Assembly (NCBI GenBank): GCA_017513865.1
Contig: JAFWMN010000002.1
Location: 1 to 48,787 of the forward strand
DNA from: Bacilli bacterium
GTDB lineage: Bacteria > Bacillota_I > Bacilli_A > RF39 > UBA660
DNA: 48,787 bases
Direction of reading: 5' to 3'
Part shown: piece after piece, positions 32,744 to 41,483 of the stretch
Numbering within the stretch: the first letter of the stretch is position 1
Layout of the letters: each line of letters opens with the position of its first letter
Program-made: the position numbers and the translations under genes
Notes under the pieces: model-generated
Told to the model about the DNA's origin: nothing
Databases searched by the model: none
What the model saw: only the letters and a program-made list of their open reading frames with translations

Positions 32744-33301
32744 CTATTTTAAATAATCTTTATATCCTTTTTCATTAATTATTCTAGCTGGAGCTCCGGC
32801 AATGGTGATATTTGAAGAAAAGCTTTTATTTACAACTGAATTGGCGCCTATAACAACATTATCACCAATAGTTATATCACCAAACACTCTGGCTCCTGGG
32901 CCCACCCATACTCCATCGCCTATTTTTGGCGATGAGTTATTTCTACCAATATTTTTGCCAATGGTAGTCATTGGATGAATTCTAAAATATTTGCCTATTT
33001 TACAATTTTCATTAATATATATTGGTCCTGTATGAACGATGCATAATCCCTCATCAATTGTATTTATGGGTAAATGAAAACCATATTTTATTGATTTTTT
33101 ATCAAATTTATAATTTAAATATTTTTTTATAGGTTTATAGACAAATGATTTCTTACAGTTTTCATAGTATTCTACTTTACGGTATAGTTTTACAAATTTT
33201 AATATACTTTCTAATTCTTTAGTAAATTTATTATAACTATACCTATAATTTTCTTCCTCTACTTTTATATATCTTTTATAGTCCTCTTTTGATTTTATCA
33301 T
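32744..33301 (-). CDS. Hexapeptide-repeat acyltransferase (serine/sugar O-acetyltransferase type)
   Basis: One hundred and eighty-five residues. The C-terminal half is a left-handed beta helix with imperfect hexapeptides (IGKYFRIHPMTTIGKNIG, IGDGVWVGPGARVFGDI, IGDNVVIGANSVV). The catalytic His is likely the one in IHPMTTIG. The N-terminal 80 residues are helical. It sits 10 bases after the large membrane protein, so surface-polysaccharide O-acetylation is more likely than cysteine synthesis; that is inference. Confidence 0.88.
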   Translation of the reverse strand: MIKSKEDYKRYIKVEEENYRYSYNKFTKELESILKFVKLYRKVEYYENCKKSFVYKPIKKYLNYKFDKKSIKYGFHLPINTIDEGLCIVHTGPIYINENCKIGKYFRIHPMTTIGKNIGRNNSSPKIGDGVWVGPGARVFGDITIGDNVVIGANSVVNKSFSSNITIAGAPARIINEKGYKDYLK

Positions 33302-33310
33302 ATATTTTAC

Positions 33311-35110
33311 CTACTTTTTCTTGATTATAGAGCCGGCTTTATTTTTATATAAAACTTTGTGCATTGAAATATCTATTTTGTTTTTTTCAAGATATCTATT
33401 AGTTACCACGGCACATTTTACTTTCTCATCTTTTAAAAATTCTGCATAATCAAATTGTTTGGTAAATACTTCATTTAAATTGTTTTTATTGTAGGTAATA
33501 GTTGGAGAGTTGGATGTTAGACCATAGTACCATAATTTTTGATAAAAATTACCCGTATATGGAATAGTTTTCTTTCTACCTTTTATCTCGCATTTGTCAT
33601 AGTATTTTGTAGATTTTAAAATTAGCTTGGCTGTTTCATTATCAACAATATCTATTGGATTAAATGCCGTATAGTTTGCTCTATATACATTGGCTAGTTC
33701 TGGACCTAAAGCATGGGAATTAAAATTAACATTTGTTTGAAATATTTTTTGCCCTGTTTCCGTGATAGCTAGTATAATCATTAAGACAATTATACTATAA
33801 TTAATTATTAAATTAGTTTTATAATTTTTATAGTTTACCAATTTAAATATATATGTGTAGCAAATCAACCACAATATAAAATATGGTTTATAGAAATAAT
33901 AAGTAGATATTCTTGCTTTGGTTGTAAAGTATAAGGTTATGACAAGATAAATTAACTCTATTATTAAGAAAAAAATATCAAAATCTATTTTTTTGTTTTT
34001 TATTTCTAGGACAACAGAATATATGATCATTGGTAATAATAATATGAAATTACCCCATAAGTTTTTGTATGCTGATCCCTCGATGACAAGGCTATTTGTG
34101 GTATTGGAAATAGTATCATTGATTGATCCTTTAAATAGAAAATACATATATCCCATGACAGTTGGAATAAGTAGTGTTACAATTCCTAATTTAAATAGTT
34201 TCTTTAGACTATATTCTCTTTCCATGTATCTATATATAATGAATAATCCTTCGGCTAAAAAAATAACGGGAACAAATAAATAATATGAGAAAAATAGGCC
34301 TATATTAAATAAAGTTAAAATAATATAGAGACTTTTTCTTTCTTCTTTTATGATTAATTTCCAAGTATATATGATTAAGGTTGTAGCTAAAATTCCGCAT
34401 CCTAAATAGCCAAATCCATATATCATGTAGTTTAAAGGATAAGCAAGTAAATACATTAAAACTAGGAATGGTGCTAGTACGTCGCCTTTTTTTTCAGTTT
34501 TCATTTCAAGGCATAAAATGTATGCGGTTAAGGCTATTAAGCAAATCATCGATGTATTAAAGAGGTTGTAACTTATATATTTTGCACATGGCATTATTTC
34601 CATAAATAAGCCGCATGGTACTAAATAGCCAAACATCGGTTTATTAAATACTCTAACACCATCATTTATCGCTACATTAAAAATTTTTTGGATTATACTG
34701 TAGTAATCGGCCATTCTATAATGTATAGCCGCATCAGTTATTAGATAATCGATTTCAGTAAATTTGTTATATTTAGAAGCTCCAAGGGCGAAAGATACTA
34801 TAATTATAATAATAAACCCAATTAATTGTTTTTTATCTAAATAGTATTTTTGATAGGTGATTTTATTTTCTTTATAATAGTTTATGCCTATCAATACAGC
34901 CGATGTTAATAAGTAAATTAAAGAATATATTAATAGGGTGTTTTTTATATTTAAATGTGTCAGCATATAAGCTATAAAAACATCATAAAAAAGAATTATA
35001 CAACTCATAAAAACTATCCCGCATAGGATATTTTTCTTTTTGTCGTTCTTTTTTAAAAGTAACATTGTAAAAAATAAAATTAATAATGTTATCCAATATA
35101 TTATTGCCAT
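33311..35110 (-). CDS. Large polytopic membrane protein, glycosyltransferase- or polymerase-like
   Basis: About 599 residues with roughly 12 hydrophobic segments. A soluble, probably outer, C-terminal region of about 110 residues (from VNFNSHALGPELANVYR) follows. An acidic motif after the second helix cluster (KFTEIDYLITDAAIHYRMADYY, two adjacent Asp/His sites) resembles the outer-loop DxD region of GT-C glycosyltransferases. The start is the ATG at 35110 behind AGGAG. An extended -10 lies just upstream. Together with the acyltransferase it suggests a small surface-glycan module. The family is not certain. Confidence 0.8.
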   Translation of the reverse strand: MAIIYWITLLILFFTMLLLKKNDKKKNILCGIVFMSCIILFYDVFIAYMLTHLNIKNTLLIYSLIYLLTSAVLIGINYYKENKITYQKYYLDKKQLIGFIIIIIVSFALGASKYNKFTEIDYLITDAAIHYRMADYYSIIQKIFNVAINDGVRVFNKPMFGYLVPCGLFMEIMPCAKYISYNLFNTSMICLIALTAYILCLEMKTEKKGDVLAPFLVLMYLLAYPLNYMIYGFGYLGCGILATTLIIYTWKLIIKEERKSLYIILTLFNIGLFFSYYLFVPVIFLAEGLFIIYRYMEREYSLKKLFKLGIVTLLIPTVMGYMYFLFKGSINDTISNTTNSLVIEGSAYKNLWGNFILLLPMIIYSVVLEIKNKKIDFDIFFLIIELIYLVITLYFTTKARISTYYFYKPYFILWLICYTYIFKLVNYKNYKTNLIINYSIIVLMIILAITETGQKIFQTNVNFNSHALGPELANVYRANYTAFNPIDIVDNETAKLILKSTKYYDKCEIKGRKKTIPYTGNFYQKLWYYGLTSNSPTITYNKNNLNEVFTKQFDYAEFLKDEKVKCAVVTNRYLEKNKIDISMHKVLYKNKAGSIIKKK

Positions 35111-35134
35111 GTACACTCTCCTTAACTTTATTTA

Positions 35135-35144
35135 ATTATAGCAT
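35135..35144 (-). promoter_or_regulatory. Extended -10 promoter of the membrane glycosyltransferase-like gene
   Basis: The minus strand reads ATGCTATAAT, an extended -10; the -35 position (TGCTTT) is weak. Confidence 0.55.
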
Positions 35145-35164
35145 GGTCTGTTTTAAAAAAGCAA

Positions 35165-35192
35165 ATAAAAAGACTTATTTTTATAAGTCTTT
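35165..35192 (-). terminator. Terminator after the 35181-35678 gene
   Basis: The arms AAAGACTTAT (35169-35178) and ATAAGTCTTT (35183-35192) flank a 4-base loop with T-rich sequence after it on the minus strand. Confidence 0.85.
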
Positions 35193-35678
35193 ATTTTGGC
35201 TGTTAAGTATTTCAGAAAACACTATATCTAAATTGTTTTTAAAATCACTATAATTCTTGGGCCATTTCATGTATCCTGAAGCGCTTATGCTGTCGGCATT
35301 TTCCATAGTTACGTTTAAATAAAATGAATTTCCATCTAAGACATAAGGATCATTTTTATCAAAACCATTCCATTTTTCTACTTCGTATTCTTTTAAAATT
35401 GTTTCTATTTTATCTTTAATTTCTAGTGTTGTTTCTATTTTTACGGATTCTTCTTCAGGCGTTCCTTCTGGTTTAATTTTGGCTATGCATTTATCTGTTT
35501 CACATACTAATTCATATGATACACTTGCATCCATAGCCGTTCCAGTTGAATAAGAAAAGCTTAATGTTTTTACGCTGGAAATATTTACTCTTCTTCTTAT
35601 GATAAGTACGTATATTAAAATTATAATTATTACGGCTGAAGATATTATTATTGGCATTAATGGTATTTTTGTTTTCAT
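35181..35678 (-). CDS. Membrane-anchored extracytoplasmic protein, unknown
   Basis: One hundred and sixty-five residues. A single N-terminal transmembrane helix (PLMPIIISSAVIIIILIYVLII, about 6-27) is followed by a beta-rich domain of the kind that measures or binds small ligands; family not recognised. Two Cys in ELVCETDKCIAK may pair. The ATG follows AAGGAGGA. It ends at a terminator, so it may be last in the 40.6-35.2 kb transcript or stand alone. Confidence 0.8.
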   Translation of the reverse strand: MKTKIPLMPIIISSAVIIIILIYVLIIRRRVNISSVKTLSFSYSTGTAMDASVSYELVCETDKCIAKIKPEGTPEEESVKIETTLEIKDKIETILKEYEVEKWNGFDKNDPYVLDGNSFYLNVTMENADSISASGYMKWPKNYSDFKNNLDIVFSEILNSQNKDL

Positions 35679-35722
35679 AATTTCCTCCTTATCTTTTTTT
35701 CTATTATATCATATTTATTTAA

Positions 35723-36022
35723 TTACTGTTCTTTTTGATTATATAAAGTATAACGGTAGGTTTTTTCTTTTAAATTGTTTTTGTCATCAATTTCTTTTAT
35801 TGTGTCTTCATTTATTTCAATTTTTTTTATGAAAAAAGCCCTTAAGGTGTTTTCAATCATTTCCCCTCTAAATTGAACTATGTCTTTTTCTACTATTTCT
35901 TCTTTTGAATCTTTGTTTAAAAACATATAAATGTTTCCTTCTTCATCAACAATTTCCCCGACTTGTGTTCTTGGGTTATATATTTTAATTTTTCCTAATT
36001 TTATTTTATTTAACATTTTCAT
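35723..36022 (-). CDS. Divergent cold-shock-like OB-fold protein
   Basis: Ninety-nine residues. The first 67 follow the cold-shock OB strand pattern: GKIKIYNPRTQVGEIVDEEG, NIYMFLNKDS, EKDIVQFRGEM, then LRAFFIKKI. The aromatic RNP motifs are not conserved, so nucleic-acid binding is uncertain. The ATG at 36022 overlaps the end of the 1544-residue gene by 17 bases, and its SD (AAGGAG) lies in that gene, so the two are co-translated. A charged tail follows the fold. Confidence 0.72.
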   Translation of the reverse strand: MKMLNKIKLGKIKIYNPRTQVGEIVDEEGNIYMFLNKDSKEEIVEKDIVQFRGEMIENTLRAFFIKKIEINEDTIKEIDDKNNLKEKTYRYTLYNQKEQ

Positions 36023-39000
36023 TTGTTTTCTCCTTTTTCGGCATTCTAAGTTGAGCTATTTCTTTTATTTTTTTTATTTCTTCATCTAGTTCTTTTTTTG
36101 CTCGCGGATCTATGTCTATATAGTCATAAAACATTTCGTAATTATCATCAATATAAATATACCAATCATCGCTCGCTTTACCGTAGATAAATCCTGTTTC
36201 AAACTCAAATGTTCCTATTTCGTCATATGATGTTCCACTTAATACTTTTTTAATTGACGCGACTCTTACAATTTTGTCTTGAATATTTTCTATCTTATCG
36301 CTTTCAATTATTTTCCCTCGTTGTGTTGGATAAGTTGGAACTCTTGTTTTATCAAAGTCTAGTTCTTTTAGTGGCCCCTCTTCAGCGGTTGTGGCTAAAA
36401 CGATGCCTTCGTGTCTTATATCTGTGTAAAAATCGGGTAATCCTTCTTTGATATTTTTAGTTCCAAATTGTGTCCCTTCTTTTCGCGAAGAAAGCATTGC
36501 ATAGCCACTATCAACTATAACATTTTCAATTGGGCATTCACTATCTTTACTTTTTTCAATGAGCAATTTAGCGGTTTCTTCGCAAGCTTTTATTATTTCT
36601 TCGTTTTTATATTTTTTACTACAACTATCTCTTAATTGATTTAAAAATACTGTGTTTCCGTTTCTAAAGCCGGTTACCCTTGATATATATTCATGGGTTA
36701 TCGGATCTTCAAATCTTATATGAAACCCATTTTCATTATTTAGAGCAAAATTATATAAGGTTTCTCCTGCACCGCCTATTCGCATACAGGCATCCGTTCG
36801 CTCGCCGTGCGTTAAATTACATGTGTCTGTAAAGTTACCAACAATTACATTTATTTTTCGGCTTCCAACGACAACTTCTTCATCAAACGTTGGAATAGTC
36901 ACCCTTTGCCTTTGAAAATTCTTTATTGTCTGCTCGACCGATTCTTTTAGTCTCTGATCATTTTTTGTTTTTTCAACGGCATGGTTATATCCTGGGTTTC
37001 CTTTTATTAATTTGGCATCTTTAGGACCAAGTATTTGTTTATATACTTCTGAAATTCCGTTATATATTTCTCCTTGGACAATTATTTTCATAAAGGTAAT
37101 GTTTTCAATATCCTCAACTTTTTCTTTTATAGTAGCAAAATAACTGATAAATCCGGCAATAATTGTTGGTGAACATTCTACTGGCAAATCTAGCTCTTGC
37201 ATTTCTTTGGATATTATTTCTGGTGTTATGTGGACCTTTTTTCTTCTTAGTATTTCAATTAACAAGTTATATGTTTCTTCATCACTTAATATTGTTTCAG
37301 CTATCACTTTTATATTTAATTCGGCCATTATTTTTATCATATCATTTGATTGGAAAACAGCATGATGCCTTTTTGCTGAAATTTCTCCTACAAACTGTGT
37401 GAATGAGGCCATAAATACATAATTATAGTAGATTAGGTCTTTTTCATAACAGTGTTCCATTATTTGATAAAATTCAACCATTATTGGGTCTTTTGTTGCT
37501 TGGTTTGGTATTTTATATATTTCTTCTTCTGAAAAGCCTTTGGCCTTTAGCCTAGAAAATATATAGTTCCTTATACTTTCTGCTTTTCCGCCATCTATGA
37601 TATATGTGGTACCGCTGTATAAAGAATCATAACATTTTTGCATCGGGGTTTTTCCAGTGAGTTTTTCTTCTAGTTCTTCTGGACTTTTTACAATACTTTT
37701 ATATTCTCGTACTATTTTTCCAATAATACTGTTAATATATTCTTTATTTAATTGATTATTGTTAATAGCTAAAATAACATCTTTTAAACTTCCAAATGAG
37801 TGTCTAGAAAAGGTTCTATTTATTTCTTCATACTTTATTTCGCCTATTCCTTTATATTCTTGCATCTTTGAAAATATATTTGTTTTTTCTATAACAATAT
37901 CATCTATTTCTCCGACGTGCATTAATAAATAATCAATAGTACAGTTTTCAATAATTTCATGTGTTCTGGTGTTTATTAGTTTTAAACCTGATAGATAATT
38001 ATTTATTTCATCTCTTAATTTGTTTTCGTCAAATGGCATTTTTCCAGTAGTATACACGCTTATAGCAGAGTTTAAAACAAATTTATTTATTCCTTGTTCT
38101 TCAAACCCTTCTACAAAAATTTCCTCTAAGCTTTTTCCACCTAAACTGTATTCTTGATATTCACTTATTATTTTTTTATCTAATCCTCTACGGAAAGCTG
38201 GTTTTTCTAATCTATACGGTAATTCAAATTGTTCTTCAAATGATTTTTTTGTTATATGTCTTTCATTGTATTTTTTTACGATAAATCTTATGATTTTTAG
38301 GTTGTTTTCTAAGCTATATTCTTTGTTTCCTTGTATGCCTTCATTTATATGTTTATATAAATCTTCAATAAAGGTTTCAATTGTAAGATTCTTATATTCT
38401 GAAAGATTAAATTGCTTGCTTATTTCTACTAATATTTCATCACCACTGTCTTCAATAAATTGTTTTAAAACATCTTTATTTTCGGAATTTACGGGGTTGC
38501 TTATTTCACTAATTAATTCGTCATATCTTATAAAATGTGGTTTTGGTTTATCAAAGAAATCTGTATCTTCATCTTTTTTATGAAAATACATATTGTTATT
38601 TCTATAATATTTTCTGGCTAGGCCAATATATTGATTAGTTATTTCATGAAGTTTGCCAATATTTTCTTGTAAATTTTCTTTACTTAACAATTTATCTAAA
38701 TATGTTTCGAGGCTTTCTTCACTTTCTAATTTAAAACCTTCTTCAGACAAAAGCCATATAATGTTACACTTTAAGGCGTTTAACCTAGCTACATCATTAT
38801 CGTCGATAGCGTGCAGTATTAATGGGAAAATATTAAAGCTTTCTGGCATATTTACCGAAAATGCATATTGAATCATCGACTCATAAGATGCTTTGGCATC
38901 ATCTACAGTACAAATAACTTCTGGAAATAATGAAATAACTTTTTCTATTTCTTCATCACTTAATTTTAATAATTCTCTGATGTTTTCATTATGAGCATAT

Positions 39001-40640
39001 TTTATTATTAATGGGCCTACTTTTGATTCTAATTTATCTAGTTTTGATAATTCAATCCCATATTCTGATACTAGAAAATTTTTAACTTTTTCATATAACT
39101 CTGGTGTATAAACATTTTCTTGTTCGTGTTCTAATCTTTTTAATAATAGGGATACCCCTATTTCGTTTGATAGTATTTCGTTTAATACTCTTTCCATATG
39201 AAGTACTTCATATAGATTATTATTGATTATTTCTTTTATTTTATATGGATTTTCTCGTATATATTTTATGGCGATATCTTCGTGGGCAAATATTATGTTG
39301 CCAATAATATATGAATTTTCTATTGTATCTAAATAGTGGTTATTCATTATAGCTTCAACAATGTCTCGATGTTTCTTTGGGTCAAATCCAAATGGTAAAC
39401 TTATTTTATCCGCTTTTATTTTTGAATTTAATAGGGTGACAACTTTATTTTTTATATTTTCATTATTAAAATCTACGTTGGTGAAATAAAAACCACTTGT
39501 TTTTTCTGTCTTTGTATCATTTAATATTTTGTAAAAGATTTCGTCTGGTAATTCCAAAAAACTTTCCATGGTTATTTTACCAAAGTCGACCTCTTCATTT
39601 ACAAAATTTATTTTACTAAAATCTATATTTTCATAGTGTGTTTTTGATAAATATAGGGCATATTTTGATGATATAATTTCTTTATATAAATCTTTATCTT
39701 CAAGTATTGTTGCTTGATATTTAACTATTATATTAGGATCGATATCTATTTTATTTTTTATGCATGAACGAATATTGTGGTAGTATTTTTTTAATGTACC
39801 TTTATCCAACTCATATAGGTTTGCCTCAACTACATACCCTTTTTTCATTATTTCTTCAAGTATTTTTTTTTGTTCTTCAGCACTGTAAAATGTAATATCA
39901 ATGTATTTATAATTTGTTTCTAATTCTTTTAAGGTGGCTTGTTTTATCAGATCATAAAGCAAATCAAAAGTAGTGTCTTCTGTTTGAGTTTCAGCTGCAA
40001 AAGCAAATCTTTTTGGTGTTTTTTGTTGTTTCTCATTAATATCTTTAAAAGTTAATATATCTGTTCTTTTTTGCTTTATTAGATAGTCGATAAAAAATAA
40101 TGGGCAACTATATTCTTTAAATGGATATTCTTTTAATATTCTCTCACATACTTCATTGCTTACTTCTATTGGAAATTTGTATTTTTCTAAAATGTCATAT
40201 CTTTTAAAGTCTAATAATTTGTTTAGAATTGTTTTATTTCTTTCAGGTTTTGGGGGGATATGGATTAATAAATCTTCTGGTTTCAAATAATTAGGGTCGG
40301 CTATTTTTTCATTAGCCTTTCTAATCATTGTTTCGACATCTTCTCTTGTTATTCCATAAGGATTAGTCGCAATATCCTCTGGGCTTATATCAAATGGTCC
40401 ATATATGACAGCCTCGTTAGAGAGTGTTTGTTGCATAAATTTATTTCTATCTTCTGTATTAGGTATCATTTCATAAAATTCTTCTAAAGGTGGTATTCTT
40501 CCTTTAATGAAAACTCTTCCTTCGATAACGGCCTTTATAAATAATTCTTTTAATCTGTTTAAAGTAGATATTAAACTTATATCTTCTTCTCTTAATTCAA
40601 CATATTCTTGATTTAATTTTCTAGTTAATTCTTCAATCAC
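36006..40640 (-). CDS. Very large protein of unknown function (1544 residues)
   Basis: No family recognised. The protein is cytoplasmic, without signal peptide or membrane segments, and is overwhelmingly helical for its first 1230 residues. A globular, probably beta-rich domain at about 1250-1420 contains the conserved-looking Cys/His/Arg cluster DTCNLTHGERTDACMRIGG, then FHIRFEDPITHEYISRVTG and GNTVFLNQLRDSC. A charged end follows. The start is GTG at 40640 behind AGGTGA; the nearby ATG runs into TGA. A dyad AACTGT-A-ACAGTT lies 47 bases upstream (40687-40699). The small OB-fold gene overlaps its 3' end. A helical scaffold with an enzymatic C-terminus is plausible but unproven. Confidence 0.85.
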   Translation of the reverse strand: MIEELTRKLNQEYVELREEDISLISTLNRLKELFIKAVIEGRVFIKGRIPPLEEFYEMIPNTEDRNKFMQQTLSNEAVIYGPFDISPEDIATNPYGITREDVETMIRKANEKIADPNYLKPEDLLIHIPPKPERNKTILNKLLDFKRYDILEKYKFPIEVSNEVCERILKEYPFKEYSCPLFFIDYLIKQKRTDILTFKDINEKQQKTPKRFAFAAETQTEDTTFDLLYDLIKQATLKELETNYKYIDITFYSAEEQKKILEEIMKKGYVVEANLYELDKGTLKKYYHNIRSCIKNKIDIDPNIIVKYQATILEDKDLYKEIISSKYALYLSKTHYENIDFSKINFVNEEVDFGKITMESFLELPDEIFYKILNDTKTEKTSGFYFTNVDFNNENIKNKVVTLLNSKIKADKISLPFGFDPKKHRDIVEAIMNNHYLDTIENSYIIGNIIFAHEDIAIKYIRENPYKIKEIINNNLYEVLHMERVLNEILSNEIGVSLLLKRLEHEQENVYTPELYEKVKNFLVSEYGIELSKLDKLESKVGPLIIKYAHNENIRELLKLSDEEIEKVISLFPEVICTVDDAKASYESMIQYAFSVNMPESFNIFPLILHAIDDNDVARLNALKCNIIWLLSEEGFKLESEESLETYLDKLLSKENLQENIGKLHEITNQYIGLARKYYRNNNMYFHKKDEDTDFFDKPKPHFIRYDELISEISNPVNSENKDVLKQFIEDSGDEILVEISKQFNLSEYKNLTIETFIEDLYKHINEGIQGNKEYSLENNLKIIRFIVKKYNERHITKKSFEEQFELPYRLEKPAFRRGLDKKIISEYQEYSLGGKSLEEIFVEGFEEQGINKFVLNSAISVYTTGKMPFDENKLRDEINNYLSGLKLINTRTHEIIENCTIDYLLMHVGEIDDIVIEKTNIFSKMQEYKGIGEIKYEEINRTFSRHSFGSLKDVILAINNNQLNKEYINSIIGKIVREYKSIVKSPEELEEKLTGKTPMQKCYDSLYSGTTYIIDGGKAESIRNYIFSRLKAKGFSEEEIYKIPNQATKDPIMVEFYQIMEHCYEKDLIYYNYVFMASFTQFVGEISAKRHHAVFQSNDMIKIMAELNIKVIAETILSDEETYNLLIEILRRKKVHITPEIISKEMQELDLPVECSPTIIAGFISYFATIKEKVEDIENITFMKIIVQGEIYNGISEVYKQILGPKDAKLIKGNPGYNHAVEKTKNDQRLKESVEQTIKNFQRQRVTIPTFDEEVVVGSRKINVIVGNFTDTCNLTHGERTDACMRIGGAGETLYNFALNNENGFHIRFEDPITHEYISRVTGFRNGNTVFLNQLRDSCSKKYKNEEIIKACEETAKLLIEKSKDSECPIENVIVDSGYAMLSSRKEGTQFGTKNIKEGLPDFYTDIRHEGIVLATTAEEGPLKELDFDKTRVPTYPTQRGKIIESDKIENIQDKIVRVASIKKVLSGTSYDEIGTFEFETGFIYGKASDDWYIYIDDNYEMFYDYIDIDPRAKKELDEEIKKIKEIAQLRMPKKEKTNENVK

Positions 40641-40720
40641 ATTATCACCTACTGTATAAAGTGTAACACATATTTGTTTTTCTTTAAACTGTAACAGTTA
40701 AAAAGTGTAAATTTTTTAAA

Positions 40721-40748
40721 CAAAAAACTTAGATTTTAAATCTAAGTT
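40721..40748 (-). terminator. Terminator of the tRNA-His gene
   Basis: The arms AACTTAGATTT (40727-40737) and AAATCTAAGTT (40738-40748) precede T6 on the minus strand. Confidence 0.88.
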
Positions 40749-40760
40749 AATTTACTATTA

Positions 40761-40837
40761 TGGGGCGGAATATCGGGATCGAACCGATGCATAACGGAAC
40801 CACAATCCGCCGTGTTAACCACTTCACCAATTCCGCC
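40761..40837 (-). tRNA. tRNA-His (anticodon GTG)
   Basis: The 77-base gene folds as a cloverleaf. G(-1) pairs with discriminator C73, the His identity element. The acceptor is GCGGAAT/ATTCCGC, the anticodon loop is TTGTGGT, the T-arm is ATCGG-TTCGATC-CCGAT and CCA is encoded. A strong promoter and terminator flank it, so it is transcribed alone. Confidence 0.97.
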
Positions 40838-40854
40838 ATCTGAAAGACACATAT

Positions 40855-40883
40855 ATTTTATCAGCAATTTAATTATTTTTCAA
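40855..40883 (-). promoter_or_regulatory. Promoter of tRNA-His
   Basis: On the minus strand, -35 TTGAAA (40878-40883), a 17-bp spacer and -10 TAAAAT (40855-40860), 17 bases before the tRNA. Confidence 0.8.
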
Positions 40884-40968
40884 GTCCACTTTATAATTTT
40901 TTTAAATTAGGCTTTTATATACACTTTTAACTATGGGCTTCATACTATACTGTGAGGGAGGTAATTAG
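40884..40968 (+). promoter_or_regulatory. Leader of the cotJ genes with a possible promoter
   Basis: CATACTATAC at 40941-40950 could be a sigma-E-like -10 (CATACAnT with one change) or a sigma-A TATACT. No good -35 is present for either. It is followed by the SD GAGGGAGG. The sigma factor is undecided. Confidence 0.35.
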
Positions 40969-41472
40969 ATGAATAACTATTTTAATGGGATGCCTAGTAA
41001 TTTTAATAATATTTATCCTGATCATTTTGATAAAATGGTTGATTTAAAATTGATAAATAAACTCAAAAGGCAAGCCGGTGATAATATGAAGTTTAATATG
41101 TGTGGCTTTAATGGGGATACTACTCCTAATAATTTATATGATGTTTATAATGGTTTTATTAGAGGTAATATGTTTCCAGAATTGTTTAATCAATATAAAT
41201 TAAGTAGGCCTTATGATGTTAAACCGATGAATGAACAAGCAGAACTTCTTACTAAAGTTGATGCATACTGTTTTGCGGCTCATGATGTTAATTTATATTT
41301 GGATACACATCCATATGATAGAGATATGATTAATTTATTTAAAGAGCTTTCAGAAGATTCTGATAAGGTAATTAAAGAATATGAAAGTAAATATGGTCCT
41401 TTATTTGTGGACTATAGTAATACTTATCCTTGGGCGTGGAACGAATCTCCTTGGCCTTGGGAGAATTATTAA
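40969..41472 (+). CDS. CotJA-CotJB-like fusion spore-coat-type protein
   Basis: One hundred and sixty-seven residues. The C-terminal half (about 86-167) is CotJB-like: LLTKVDAYCFAAHDVNLYLDTHP, YESKYGPL and a Trp/Pro-rich end (WAWNESPWPWE). The middle (about 55-75) has YNGFIRGNMFPELFNQY, matching the CotJA end motif with GTLFPEL and pY. So the usual two small cotJ genes appear fused. In B. subtilis cotJA-cotJB-cotJC encode inner coat proteins. The ATG follows GAGGGAGG, and cotJC starts 11 bases downstream. Confidence 0.85.
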   Translation: MNNYFNGMPSNFNNIYPDHFDKMVDLKLINKLKRQAGDNMKFNMCGFNGDTTPNNLYDVYNGFIRGNMFPELFNQYKLSRPYDVKPMNEQAELLTKVDAYCFAAHDVNLYLDTHPYDRDMINLFKELSEDSDKVIKEYESKYGPLFVDYSNTYPWAWNESPWPWENY

Positions 41473-41483
41473 GGGGGTTAATT

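Noticed and set aside
40694..40702. AgrA half-site ACAGTTAAA upstream of the giant gene as a full promoter element
   Set aside because: No second half-site lies at 21 bp on either side; kept only as a weak possibility in the findings.
40861..40968. Sigma-E promoter of the cotJ genes
   Set aside because: CATACTAT fits the -10, but the -35 ATA is too far (16-base spacer or more) and a TATACT sigma-A reading is equally good.
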